Positions 1 to 8,292 of a DNA stretch of 64,000 bases are shown here, piece by piece. The notes below the pieces were generated by a model. That model saw only the letters and a list, made by a program, of their open reading frames with translations, did not search any database and was not told the DNA's origin. The stretch is from Phycisphaerales bacterium (GTDB lineage Bacteria > Planctomycetota > Phycisphaerae > Phycisphaerales > UBA1924). A program made the translations under genes and the position numbers. Position 1 is the first letter of the stretch, and every line of letters begins with the position of its first letter. The stretch spans positions 241,886-305,885 of the forward strand of contig DASPKU010000013.1 in assembly GCA_035627955.1 (NCBI GenBank), read 5' to 3'.

Positions 1-1
1 T

Positions 2-3000
2 GCGCTGGGCAGCCCAAACGGCGCGTCCGCCCAATCAACTTGTCGCGACCCCTGGGAGGTCTGGGTCGCCGCGGGAACGTACAGACCAGCCCCCCCGGGC
101 GGAGATCGCAACGCGTCATTCCAGTTGCGGAGCAGACTCGCACTGTTCGGCGGATTCGCTGGAACCGAGACCACGATCAACCAGCGCGACTTCAACGCTC
201 ACCAGACCATCCTCTCGGGCGACCTCCAGGGCGACGACGTCGGCTTCTACAACCGCGCGGACAACGCCCACCATGTCGTCACCGGTGAGAACCTCGCGGC
301 CTCCGCCATCCTCGACGGCTTCATCATCGAGCACGGCGGCGAAGGCATTGCCGACATCGGCGGGGGCGGGATTTATCTCAATGGCGGCGGCGCGACCATC
401 CGGAACTGTCTGATCAGGGACAACGTCGCCGATGCGGGCGCCGGCGTGCAGGCGATCAGTCCGACAGGCTTGCGTTTCGAGAACTGCACGTTCCACAACA
501 ACCGCACCGACCGGGTCGCCCCGGATCAGACCCACGCATGGGACGGGGCGGCCTTCCAGGGAAGCGGCGGCAATGGACTGGTGTTCGATGGCTGCATATT
601 TCAAGAGAACCACTCCGACTATCGGGCGGGTGTGATGTACATCACTTCTCAGACCGGCATCCTCATTCAGAACTGCCGGCTGATCCGCAACCGCTCCGAA
701 GACGTCGCTGGAGCTGTCCTCCTTTACCAGTCGCAGGCGTCGATCTACAACTCCGAGTTCTACGGGAACAGGTCCGCCCTCGACCACAATGTGCTCGCTT
801 GGGCCAGCAACACCACTATCGCGGGCTGCGCGTTCGTGGGCAACACCGCTCGATACCACTCTTCTATCACAGGATCCAGCGCTTTCGAGACGGTCAACAC
901 CCTTCGTGTGATCAACTCCACTATCGTGGCGAACGAGGGCCTTGAACCCGCTCAGTATCCCGGGGCCATCAGCGCGACGGGCAACGGCACCCAGAACACG
1001 CTGTCACTTCAAAACTGCATCGTCACCGGGAACACCAACGCAGGCGTCGAGAGCGAGCACACCAACATCAGCGTGCTTAGCGGCGTGTATGCATGGTCAG
1101 TCGACTATACAATCCATCATCAGAGGACCGCCGCAACGCCCGGCACTGGCTCGCATGGCGGAGCCCCTCTCTTCCGCCGTGCCCCCTCGAAGGGACCTAA
1201 CGGAAGCTGGGGCGACCCCGACGACGACTATGGAGACCTGCGCGTTCAAGCCGGCTCACCCGCGCTGGACTCGGGATTTCTTGGAGCGCTGCCGCCCGAC
1301 ATCGGAGACATGGACCGAGATCAGAACCTGACCGAGGTCCTCCCATTCGACCTCGCTCGTCAGCCCCGCTTCGTCGACGACCCCAACGCTCCCAACACCG
1401 GCCCGGGCTCCGCACCTCACGTCGACCGCGGCTGCTACGAGAACAACCTCTCCACCACGGTCTGGTCCAACCCCGCCGGCGGCCAGTGGACGCTCGCGGC
1501 CAACTGGCTCAACAGCGTGCTCCCCAACAGCAACACCCGCGTGCTGTTCGACAGCACTGCCGGCGGCAGCAGCAACTCCTACTCTGTTCAACTCCCCAGT
1601 GATCAGCACGCCTACTCGATGGAGGTTAGTGCCAACCAGGTCACGTTCAACGCAAGGTCGGGCAGCTTCAACGGCGACCTCTTTCTCGATGCGCCCATCG
1701 CCGACCCCAACCCCTCGCTGCTTATCTCGCGAACCGCCCCCGCCGGGGTCAGTCCCGCACTCACCATCACCAACTCCGGCGGCTCGACAACCACACGCCG
1801 TGGCCTGAGCGCCGGCAGCACCACCGTCGCCAACGAAACCGGCTCGCGCGGAGCCCTCATCATCGGCGACACTAACCCCACCAACGGCCAGCGCACCCGC
1901 TTCACGGCCTCCGGGCGCACACAGATCGGCGGCGCCGGCGCGGGCGTGCTCACCATTCAGTCCCGCGCGCTGGCGCAGGTGGAGTCGCTTGTGCTGGCAG
2001 CGCAGCAGACCGCCTCCGCCACCGCATCCATCACCGGCGCCTCCTCCATCCCCTCCACCCTCGCCTACGGCGGCCTCAACGCCGACCTCGTCATCGCCCA
2101 CCGCGGTCAGGCCACGCTCACCGTCGGCGGCACTCTCGCGAGCGGCCTGCCCGACGCCACCAAGCCCGGCCTGCTTACCAGCGAGGGCAACCCCGCCGAC
2201 GACGTGATCCTCGGCGAGGTCGCCGGCTCTTCCGGCACGGTCCGCATCCTCGGCCCCGGCTCCGCCTGGGTCAGCGAGCACAGCAACTTCATCCTCGGCA
2301 AGGGCGGGCACGCGCACCTCACCATCGATGCCGGACAGCTGCTGACCACCACCTCCAACAACATCATCTTCGCGCAGGAGCCCGGCTCTTCGGCGCTGCT
2401 GGAGCTCAAGAACGGCGCATCATGGATTGAGAACTCCGCCGGAGCCGTGATCGGCGGCGCCGGGTTCGCGGAGCTGCGCATCGATTCGACCTCGACGGTG
2501 TCCATCAGCGGCGGACCGCTGCGCATCGATCCCGCCGGCACCATGACCGGCAACGGCGCCGTCAGCGGCGATGTCCGCAACCGCGGCACCATCGTGCCCA
2601 CCGTGGGCACGGCCCCCCTCACCATCGACGGCTCCTACGAGCAGGTCTCCAGCGACCCCGCCAACCCTTACGCGGGCAACATCATCCTCGGTGTCAACGG
2701 CACGGCCGCGGGCCAGTACGCCAGCATCGAGATCAACGGCGCCCCCAACCAGATCAGAATCGGCGGGGGCCTGATCGTGCACGCACCTGCCGGCTTCGCG
2801 CTCGACCAGCCGCTTCGGCTCATCAGCACGCCCGGCACGCCCGCGCCCTTCGACGTCGCGCTGCTGCCGCGCCTGGTCACCACCCTGGGTCTGCCCACGA
2901 ACCAGTACCTGCGCATCGAGTACAACGACGGCGGCGCCGACCTGGGGTTCGGGCTCTTGCAGGGTGGCATCGGCTTCGATGCCCCGGTCGACTTCCCCGT

Positions 3001-4297
3001 GCCCGGCACCGCGACCGACGCCGTGCTTGCCGACATGGACAACGACGGCCTGATCGACCTTGCTGTCACGATCCCCGCCCCCAGCGGCGGCCCCGGGAGC
3101 GCCTTCATCTTCTTCAACGCCGGTGACGCGGACAACGACGGCGACTGGGACGGCTTCGCCTCCAGCACGCAGATCACCACCGGGATCAACCCCCTCGCCC
3201 TCACCGTCTGCAACTTCGACGGTCAGCGCGGCCTGGACCTCGCCGTCGCCAACCAGGCCAGCAGCAGCGTGAGCGTGATCTACCACCTGAATGACCGCAC
3301 CTTCGGCAGCACGCAGACGCACAGCGTGGGCGTGAGCCCGGTGGCGATCGCCAGCGCCGCGCTCAACGACCCGCTCGAGCTGCCCGCGATCGCGGTGGCG
3401 CTGAGCAGCACGCCCGCCGCGCGCCTCATGCTCAACAACCAGGACCCGCTCAACAACAGCTTCCTACTGCAGCCGCCGATCGTGCTGCCGGTGCCCCCGC
3501 GACGGATCCGCCTGCCCGACCTGGATAACGACAAGCGGATGGACATCCTGCTGATGGGCGACGGCAGTGTCATGCCCTTCCACAACGTGGGCAACTCGGT
3601 CATGGGGCCGCTGCCGCCCATCCCCGTGGGCGCGGGCACGTTCGACCTGCGCACGGCGGATCTGGACAACGACGGCCGCACCGACTTCATCACCAGCAAC
3701 CAGGAGGGCGGCTCGGTGTCGATCATCCTCAACCGCACGGCCGACAGCGGCCCGGCGTTGCTGCCCGCGGTCGAGCTGCCGGTGGCCGCTGGCGCAACGA
3801 GCCTCGCGTCCATTGATCTGGAGGGTGACGGCGACAGCGACCTGGCGGTCATTGCCGAGGGCGCCGGCGGCACGCGCCAGGTGCGGCTGCTGCGGAACGA
3901 CCTGGACAGCTCCGGCCTGCTGGTGTTCTCGCAGCTGCCGGCGCAGCCCAGCGGCGAGGACCCCCTGTTCGTGCTGAGCGCGAACGTGGACGCCCGCGGC
4001 CTGGACGAGCTCGTGACCGTCAACCAGTCCGGCGGCGGCGGCTTCGTGCCCGGGCCGGCGGTGATCGTCAACCCCAACGCCGGCACGCCGCCCCCGCCCC
4101 CCTGCGGTGACCAGGACTTCAACGGAGACGGCGACCTCGGCACGGACGCCGACATTGAGGCCTTCTTCGCGTGCCTGGGCGGCAACTGCTGCGAGACGTG
4201 CTACGCGGGCGGGGCCGACTTCAACGCCGACGGCGACTGGGGCACGGACGCGGATATCGAGAGCTTCTTCAGGGTCCTGGGCGGCGGGCCGTGCTGA
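2..4297 (+). CDS. Large secreted beta-helix / VCBS-repeat protein with dockerin-like tail (5' end outside window)
   Basis: The reading frame is open from base 2 with no stop, so the gene starts before the window; the first in-window start codon (TTG, 125) is not the real start, because the upstream codons already read like the protein (EVWVAAGTYRP). Seen in order: a parallel beta-helix-like region with polymorphic-outer-membrane-protein style repeats (ALFGGFAGTE), a 'choice-of-anchor' type segment, Gly/Thr-rich repeats resembling those of PEP-CTERM-associated and autotransporter proteins, then FG-GAP/VCBS-like Ca-binding repeats (DMDNDGLIDLAV, DLDNDGRTDFI), and a C-terminal double calcium-loop module with Cys-rich linker (DFNGDGDLGTDADIEAFF ... 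FFRVLGGGPC). This tail is shared with four other proteins here. The protein is probably exported and surface-bound. Its ligand or substrate is unknown. Confidence 0.85.
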   Translation, partial: ALGSPNGASAQSTCRDPWEVWVAAGTYRPAPPGGDRNASFQLRSRLALFGGFAGTETTINQRDFNAHQTILSGDLQGDDVGFYNRADNAHHVVTGENLAASAILDGFIIEHGGEGIADIGGGGIYLNGGGATIRNCLIRDNVADAGAGVQAISPTGLRFENCTFHNNRTDRVAPDQTHAWDGAAFQGSGGNGLVFDGCIFQENHSDYRAGVMYITSQTGILIQNCRLIRNRSEDVAGAVLLYQSQASIYNSEFYGNRSALDHNVLAWASNTTIAGCAFVGNTARYHSSITGSSAFETVNTLRVINSTIVANEGLEPAQYPGAISATGNGTQNTLSLQNCIVTGNTNAGVESEHTNISVLSGVYAWSVDYTIHHQRTAATPGTGSHGGAPLFRRAPSKGPNGSWGDPDDDYGDLRVQAGSPALDSGFLGALPPDIGDMDRDQNLTEVLPFDLARQPRFVDDPNAPNTGPGSAPHVDRGCYENNLSTTVWSNPAGGQWTLAANWLNSVLPNSNTRVLFDSTAGGSSNSYSVQLPSDQHAYSMEVSANQVTFNARSGSFNGDLFLDAPIADPNPSLLISRTAPAGVSPALTITNSGGSTTTRRGLSAGSTTVANETGSRGALIIGDTNPTNGQRTRFTASGRTQIGGAGAGVLTIQSRALAQVESLVLAAQQTASATASITGASSIPSTLAYGGLNADLVIAHRGQATLTVGGTLASGLPDATKPGLLTSEGNPADDVILGEVAGSSGTVRILGPGSAWVSEHSNFILGKGGHAHLTIDAGQLLTTTSNNIIFAQEPGSSALLELKNGASWIENSAGAVIGGAGFAELRIDSTSTVSISGGPLRIDPAGTMTGNGAVSGDVRNRGTIVPTVGTAPLTIDGSYEQVSSDPANPYAGNIILGVNGTAAGQYASIEINGAPNQIRIGGGLIVHAPAGFALDQPLRLISTPGTPAPFDVALLPRLVTTLGLPTNQYLRIEYNDGGADLGFGLLQGGIGFDAPVDFPVPGTATDAVLADMDNDGLIDLAVTIPAPSGGPGSAFIFFNAGDADNDGDWDGFASSTQITTGINPLALTVCNFDGQRGLDLAVANQASSSVSVIYHLNDRTFGSTQTHSVGVSPVAIASAALNDPLELPAIAVALSSTPAARLMLNNQDPLNNSFLLQPPIVLPVPPRRIRLPDLDNDKRMDILLMGDGSVMPFHNVGNSVMGPLPPIPVGAGTFDLRTADLDNDGRTDFITSNQEGGSVSIILNRTADSGPALLPAVELPVAAGATSLASIDLEGDGDSDLAVIAEGAGGTRQVRLLRNDLDSSGLLVFSQLPAQPSGEDPLFVLSANVDARGLDELVTVNQSGGGGFVPGPAVIVNPNAGTPPPPPCGDQDFNGDGDLGTDADIEAFFACLGGNCCETCYAGGADFNADGDWGTDADIESFFRVLGGGPC

Positions 4298-4380
4298 GCG
4301 GGCGCGGTCGGGACGGGTCGCAGAACCGTGGCCCCGCACACGCCGTACTCTGCGGTGTCCTCTCAGTGTCCCAACGCCGC

Positions 4381-5445
4381 ATGGACGCACCCAGCCGCAC
4401 CAACCTGACGCGCCTCTCCCCCGTTGCCGTTGCCAGCGCGGGCGTGCTCACAGCCATCGCCGCCCTGGTCGTGCTCCCCGCGTGCAGGTCCAAGCCCGCG
4501 GCCGCTTCCGGCGTCGCAGCCGCCACAGTGGCCGCGCCGGGCGTCGATGACAACGCGCCCCGCGACTACCGCGGCCTCCACAACGTCGTCGCCTTCCACG
4601 ACCACTACTACTCCGGCTCCGTGCCCGAGGGTGACGCCGGGTTCGACTCGCTCCAGGCCCTGGGCGTCCGCACCATCATCAGCGTCGACGCCATGGAGCC
4701 CGACGTGGCCGCGGCCCGGGCCCGCGGGCTGCGCTACATCCACCTGCCCATCGGCTACAACGGCTTCGACGACGAGCGCCGCCTCGAGCTCGCCCGCGCC
4801 ACGCGCGACGCCCTGCGAGTCGGCCCCGTCTACATCCACTGCCACCACGGCAAGCACCGCAGTGCCGGCGCCGCCGCGGCCGCCATCGCCACGCTGGGCC
4901 TGGCTACCCCCGAAGCGGCCGTGCAGCGCATGAAGGTCTCCGGCACCAGCCCCGCCTACCCCGGCCTGTACCAGTGCGCCCTGGACTCGCGCCCCGTGAG
5001 CCCCGAGGCCCTCGCGGCCGTCAACGCCGACTTCCCCGAGGTGAGCAGGCCCGCGACCTTCGTCCGCGCCATGGTCGAGCTCGACCACGTCTTCGACCAC
5101 CTTAGCGACGCCGAGCGCGCCGGCTGGCAGACCCCCGCCGACCACCCCGACCTCGTCCCCGCCGCCGAGGCCGCGCGGATGGTGGACCTCTTCCGCCAGC
5201 TCCAGACCTCCGACGAGGCCGCCCACAAGCCCGCCGACTTCGCGGCCATGCTCAAGGCCGACGAGGCCCGCGCTCAAACCCTCGAGGACACGCTTACCGA
5301 ACTCGCCACTGCCCGCGCTCACACAGCCACGAGCACCGACAGCACCACCGCCGCCCACAAGGCCACCCTCTCCGCCACCTTCAAGCAGATCGGCGCCTCC
5401 TGCAAGGAGTGCCACGTGAAGCACCGCGACAGGGCCCCGTGGTAG
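4381..5445 (+). CDS. Lipoprotein with dual-specificity-phosphatase-like domain and cytochrome c'-type haem motif
   Basis: The 354-residue protein starts at ATG 4381. Its N-terminal hydrophobic stretch ends in a lipobox (VLPAC, Cys35), so it is probably a lipid-anchored periplasmic protein. Residues about 65-200 look like a tyrosine/dual-specificity phosphatase: a beta-strand with LGVRTIISVD, then the P-loop HCHHGKHRS with the CX5R signature (Cys154, Arg160). The C-terminus is helical and ends in CKECH (Cys341, Cys344, His345) a few residues from the end, as in cytochrome c' helices (CxxCH followed by FR/HR). Combining the two in one lipoprotein is odd. An extra-cytoplasmic phosphatase tethered to a haem helix is inferred; neither activity is shown. 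The palindrome at 5469 follows the stop codon. Confidence 0.8.
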   Translation: MDAPSRTNLTRLSPVAVASAGVLTAIAALVVLPACRSKPAAASGVAAATVAAPGVDDNAPRDYRGLHNVVAFHDHYYSGSVPEGDAGFDSLQALGVRTIISVDAMEPDVAAARARGLRYIHLPIGYNGFDDERRLELARATRDALRVGPVYIHCHHGKHRSAGAAAAAIATLGLATPEAAVQRMKVSGTSPAYPGLYQCALDSRPVSPEALAAVNADFPEVSRPATFVRAMVELDHVFDHLSDAERAGWQTPADHPDLVPAAEAARMVDLFRQLQTSDEAAHKPADFAAMLKADEARAQTLEDTLTELATARAHTATSTDSTTAAHKATLSATFKQIGASCKECHVKHRDRAPW

Positions 5446-5468
5446 TCCCGCGCGTCGATCGCAACGTG

Positions 5469-5494
5469 CCACCGAGATGTCCTCATCTTGGTGG
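5469..5494. repeat. CCACCGAGATG palindrome, copy 1
   Basis: The inverted repeat CCACCGAGATG-tcct-CATCTtGGTGG forms an 11-bp stem with one mismatch around a 4-nt loop. It lies 23 bp after the preceding stop codon. Two near-identical copies sit at 15696 and 15741. There is no T-tract, so it is not a typical intrinsic terminator. It is more likely a REP-like element that may still act on RNA ends. Confidence 0.6.
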
Positions 5495-5540
5495 TCCTCC
5501 CGGTGGATGGCGGATCACCCTCGCTCGGTAGACTTCCCCC

Positions 5541-5915
5541 ATGCGCCCCCCGCGCTTCAACGACTACCAGCGCACCGCCCTCGGGCTGGGCGCGTGGCTC
5601 GTTGCGGTATTGGTAATGGCCCTCTGGCGCAACCCCTCCCTCGAAGCCCTTGGGATGTGGGCGCAGATCTTCCTGCCCATGGGCGTTGTGTGGGGCCTCT
5701 GGATCTACATCGTCTACCGCCACCGCTCCCGCCGCCCCGCGCCGCCCGAGCCGCCGCCGACGGTCCCCGCCGAGTGCCCCGCCTGCCGCTACCCGCTCCA
5801 GAGCGACTGGTGCCGGTGCCCCGAGTGCGGCCGCCCGACACTCCCCATCGTGGTGAAGCCGCCCGAGCGCATCCTCGTCAAGGACCCGGGTCACGCCACG
5901 AAAACTCACGATTGA
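5541..5915 (+). CDS. Small membrane protein with C-terminal zinc ribbon
   Basis: The 124-residue protein starts at ATG 5541. Two hydrophobic segments (about residues 15-28 and 38-58) are followed by a short basic/proline-rich linker and a four-cysteine module, CPACRYPL ... CPECGRP, which looks like a zinc ribbon. A short charged tail follows. The module is a variant of the CxxCGY...CPECG ribbon found at the C-terminus of four other proteins in this window. The first half would sit in the inner membrane with the ribbon probably cytoplasmic. No enzymatic domain is visible and the function is unknown. Confidence 0.75.
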   Translation: MRPPRFNDYQRTALGLGAWLVAVLVMALWRNPSLEALGMWAQIFLPMGVVWGLWIYIVYRHRSRRPAPPEPPPTVPAECPACRYPLQSDWCRCPECGRPTLPIVVKPPERILVKDPGHATKTHD

Positions 5916-6052
5916 TCGTGAATGCGGCCCGCCGGTGGCGATCGTCGAGACAACGACTCCCCGGGTACCCGAATGCGTCGCGGACGCGCCCGTCCAGAGC
6001 CCCGGCAGGGGCGGCACTCCCGATCACGCCCTACACCACAACGCGACACGCG

Positions 6053-6067
6053 TGCGCGCACAAACCA
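6053..6067. repeat. 15-bp direct repeat GTGCGCGCACAAACC, left copy
   Basis: GTGCGCGCACAAACC occurs here and again, in the same orientation, at 6810-6824. The two copies bracket the PEP-CTERM-like gene 6096-6689. The core GTGCGCGCAC is itself palindromic. Related GCGCACAA(A)C words occur near 26.43-26.55 kb. Confidence 0.55.
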
Positions 6068-6095
6068 CTCCACCTACAACCACCGGCTCCCGCGA

Positions 6096-6689
6096 CTATG
6101 AACGCCGACGCCTTCCCACCACCCCCAGCACGCCCACGCCCAACGCCAGCGTCCCCGGCCCCGGCACTGTCACGCGGAACGCGGGGTAGTACGCCTGCGG
6201 GTGGTCGAAGTACGTCCACGGCCCCGCCCCGATCCACGCGGCCTGCGGGCCGGGCAACTGCGGCGGACCGTAGAGCTGCCACCGGGCCTCCGCGAACTGC
6301 GGCAGCTGCAGCGACAGGAAGTAGTCCTGCCCGGGCGCGAGGGTGATCCCGCTCACGGCCGCCGTGACCGGCGCGGAGAACTGCCCGAAGGGCAGCGCCA
6401 CGCTCGCGCTGCCCAGGCTCGCGCCGACCTGCGTCCCGTTCGCGGCGTAGAGCACGACCGTCGCCGGGGTCGTGGAGCCAGCGATTCTGTACGCCGCGAG
6501 CGTCACCGACGCCACCTCGCCGCCCGTCGCGGCCGTGAACCGCCATGCCAGGCGCGTCGGAAACTGCGAGCCGCCGCCCAGCCAATAGGTGCTCGGCAGC
6601 GGCGAGCCGTTGAACGTATCAAACGCGACCTGCCCCAACGCCCCCGCGCCGGGCATGCACAACGCAACGACACACGACAGACGCAGCAT
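6096..6689 (-). CDS. Secreted protein with PEP-CTERM-like sorting tail
   Basis: The 197-residue protein has a signal peptide (MLRLSCVVALCMPGAGALGQ), then an all-beta domain of about 150 residues (FDTFNGSPLPSTYWLGGG ... LAPGQDYFLSLQLPQF) resembling 'choice-of-anchor' extracellular domains. The C-terminus reads VPGPGTLALGVGVLGVVG followed by RRRRS: a proline-glycine motif, one membrane segment and a basic end. This is the architecture of PEP-CTERM sorting signals, with PGPG in place of PEP. It is expected to be exported and processed by an exosortase, which is not in this window. The 15-bp direct repeats on both sides may mean the gene arrived as a cassette. Confidence 0.75.
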   Translation of the reverse strand: MLRLSCVVALCMPGAGALGQVAFDTFNGSPLPSTYWLGGGSQFPTRLAWRFTAATGGEVASVTLAAYRIAGSTTPATVVLYAANGTQVGASLGSASVALPFGQFSAPVTAAVSGITLAPGQDYFLSLQLPQFAEARWQLYGPPQLPGPQAAWIGAGPWTYFDHPQAYYPAFRVTVPGPGTLALGVGVLGVVGRRRRS

Positions 6690-6752
6690 GCGGTCCCTCC
6701 CGGCCCCAGCATACCGGTGGTCCGCCGTGGGACAACTGATTCGTGCCGGGTG

Positions 6753-7340
6753 CTATAGCCGTCGGGTGCCAGTTGCCGGCTTCCAGCGGCAACTGATGGC
6801 GTGATGCGGGTGCGCGCACAAACCGGAGACACAACCCGCGGCCCTCCGGGCTGGGAGTCGCAAGAGGGGCGGCAAGCCCCTTTTGCACGCGCGGAACTTC
6901 TTATGCCCAGGGCGCGCCCTGCGCGTCAAGGCGCACGGCATCGCGCCACCGAGAGGGTTTGAGATGGAGGTCGACCGCTCTGGGCAGTTCCTCCGTGCGC
7001 TACTCAGGCTTCTGCCTGTACGCAACGGGGATGGGTGGCGGCCGGTCCGGATCGATGGCCCGACGTTTGTGGGGGGACCGCCTCTGTCAGAGGGCGCCTT
7101 CGGCCCACGCGGCCGCGCGCCGTCGTAGAAGAACCCGAAAACCAGGTCGGTTCCCGCGTCCATCCACTCCACATGATGGTCGGGGTATCGCGGGTTCCCG
7201 GCGCGGAGCTTCGCGAGCATCCGGTCCCGCACCTGCTCGTTGAACACCGTCTCACCCGGCGCGAGCCCGACGTCCCACCGACCCTCATAGCCCTTGAGGC
7301 CGTAAACCTCGACGTACATCCGCTGCCATGGTGCGGGCAT
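6753..7340 (-). CDS. Hypothetical protein whose C-terminal half runs into a repeat element
   Basis: Start chosen at ATG 7340 (MPAPWQRMYVEVYGLKGYEG), giving 195 residues; upstream codons lie in repeat sequence. The first ~90 residues look like a normal globular protein (WDVGLAPGETVFNEQVRDRM, HHVEWMDAGTDLVFGFFYDG). From about residue 95 on the sequence turns into Arg/Pro/Ser-rich low-complexity protein, and its last part overlaps repeat copy 1 (6847-6960). The likely reading is an ancestral gene that lost its stop codon or was truncated by the repeat. The function is unknown. The true product may be shorter or the gene may be decaying. Confidence 0.5.
   Translation of the reverse strand: MPAPWQRMYVEVYGLKGYEGRWDVGLAPGETVFNEQVRDRMLAKLRAGNPRYPDHHVEWMDAGTDLVFGFFYDGARPRGPKAPSDRGGPPTNVGPSIRTGRHPSPLRTGRSLSSARRNCPERSTSISNPLGGAMPCALTRRARPGHKKFRACKRGLPPLLRLPARRAAGCVSGLCAHPHHAISCRWKPATGTRRL
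6810..6824. repeat. 15-bp direct repeat GTGCGCGCACAAACC, right copy
   Basis: This is the second copy, in the same orientation as 6053-6067, on the far side of the 6096-6689 gene. Confidence 0.55.
6847..6960 (+). repeat. Dispersed hairpin repeat (family A), copy 1
   Basis: The recognisable order is CGGGctGGGAGTCG, then a hairpin at 6860-6886 (stem GCAAGAGGGGC / GCCCCTTTTGC with one mismatch), CACGCGCGGAAC, the CGCAGGGCGCG-like block, GCGTCAAGGCGCACGGCATCGCG and ACCGAGAGGG. The same order recurs at 7356, 8046 and 8886, always in this orientation. This copy overlaps the 3' part of the hypothetical gene 6753-7340. Confidence 0.75.
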
Positions 7341-7355
7341 ACGGGCAGCGTACCG

Positions 7356-7440
7356 GGTTCCGGGCAGGGAGTCGCAAGAGGGGCGGCGAGCCCCTTTTGC
7401 ACCCGCGGAACCTTCACACGCGCAGGGCGTGCCCCGAGTG
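7356..7440 (+). repeat. Dispersed hairpin repeat (family A), copy 2 (short)
   Basis: Contains CCGGGCAGGGAGTCG, the hairpin at 7374-7400 and CACCCGCGGAACCTTC, then a diverged GCGCAGGGCGTGCC block. It lacks the distal AGGGCCTCAAGGCCGGCCCT part seen in copies 3 and 4. It fills most of the gap between the genes 6753-7340 and 7471-7953. Confidence 0.7.
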
Positions 7441-7470
7441 ACACAAACACGTGCCAGGCGCCAGGCGCGG

Positions 7471-7953
7471 CTAGCCCTTCCTGATGGTACTTGCGCTGTA
7501 TCCCTCAACGTACCGCCGGAACGCCGCGCTGCTCATGTGGGCGTGGCGGGCGTCGTATACATCGGGCAATGTGAGGTAGAGTGAGTATTCCGAACACACG
7601 AGGAGAGGAGAATCAGGGAGCGGGTGGGCAGCACCCCGAGGCTCCGGTGCGGCGACCTCAATCCAAAGAAATGACCACACCAGGTCCTCATCGATCCGGT
7701 GGAACTCGGCACGGGTCGGGCGAAGGACGTATTCGATTCCGGTGTTGAGCCAGAGGTGGTCTCTTTCGAGTGCCCGGGCCTCATAGATGCTCAGGCCGCC
7801 GCCTGAAGGGAACAACAAGTGCGATGCGTTCGCGGTCGCAACGATCAGGGCCACGGTCTGTTCCGCGGTGAGTTCGGCACGATCCGGCAGCGGTGTGCCA
7901 AGGCACGACCGAAGGCTCCCCACCCACCGCTCATGAACCACTTCGTCTGGCAT
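7471..7953 (-). CDS. Hypothetical protein, 160 aa
   Basis: Starts at ATG 7953 and encodes a soluble, mixed-charge protein without signal peptide or membrane segment (MPDEVVHERWVGSLRSCLGT, EYVLRPTRAEFHRIDEDLVW, DVYDARHAHMSSAAFRRYVE). I do not recognise the family. It lies between two family-A repeat copies in the accessory patch next to the methyltransferase genes. It has no overlap or tight spacing with a neighbour. A real gene is likely because the sequence is globular and balanced over its full length. Confidence 0.6.
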   Translation of the reverse strand: MPDEVVHERWVGSLRSCLGTPLPDRAELTAEQTVALIVATANASHLLFPSGGGLSIYEARALERDHLWLNTGIEYVLRPTRAEFHRIDEDLVWSFLWIEVAAPEPRGAAHPLPDSPLLVCSEYSLYLTLPDVYDARHAHMSSAAFRRYVEGYSASTIRKG

Positions 7954-8045
7954 TCATAGGAGTCTACCCCGTTGTGATCGGTTGCCGGTCCTTGGTGCAA
8001 TCTGATCGTGCGCAACGCGTGAAGTCCGCTCGCCTGGCCGAGGCC

Positions 8046-8212
8046 CCTCCGGGCAGGAAGTCGCAAGAGGGGCGGGGAGCCCCTCCTGCACGAGCGGACC
8101 TTCTGTCGAGCCAGGCGAGCTCTATGCCCAAGTGCGCACGGGCTCGCACCTCCGAAAGGGCCTCAAGGCCGGCCCTCTCGGGCTCTCCCTGGCCACTCAG
8201 TGCTGCGTCAGG
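8046..8212 (+). repeat. Dispersed hairpin repeat (family A), copy 3
   Basis: Contains CTCCGGGCAGGAAGTCG, the hairpin at 8063-8089, CACGAGCGGACCTTC, then the distal half with GGGCCTCAAGGCCGGCCCTC (itself palindromic) and TCGGGCTCTCCCTGG. The 339-base gene-free stretch 7954-8292 consists largely of this element. I see no coding signal there. Confidence 0.75.
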
Positions 8213-8292
8213 TGGCATCACATTCCGTGACGTGCCATCACCTTCGGCTCTGCGAAGGTGATGGTTCCACGCGGTGACCGCGCAAGCCGCTC

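Noticed and set aside
125..4297. TTG at 125 as the true start of the first gene
   Set aside because: Codons 2-124 are open and encode sequence typical of the same protein (EVWVAAGTYRP), so the gene begins outside the window.
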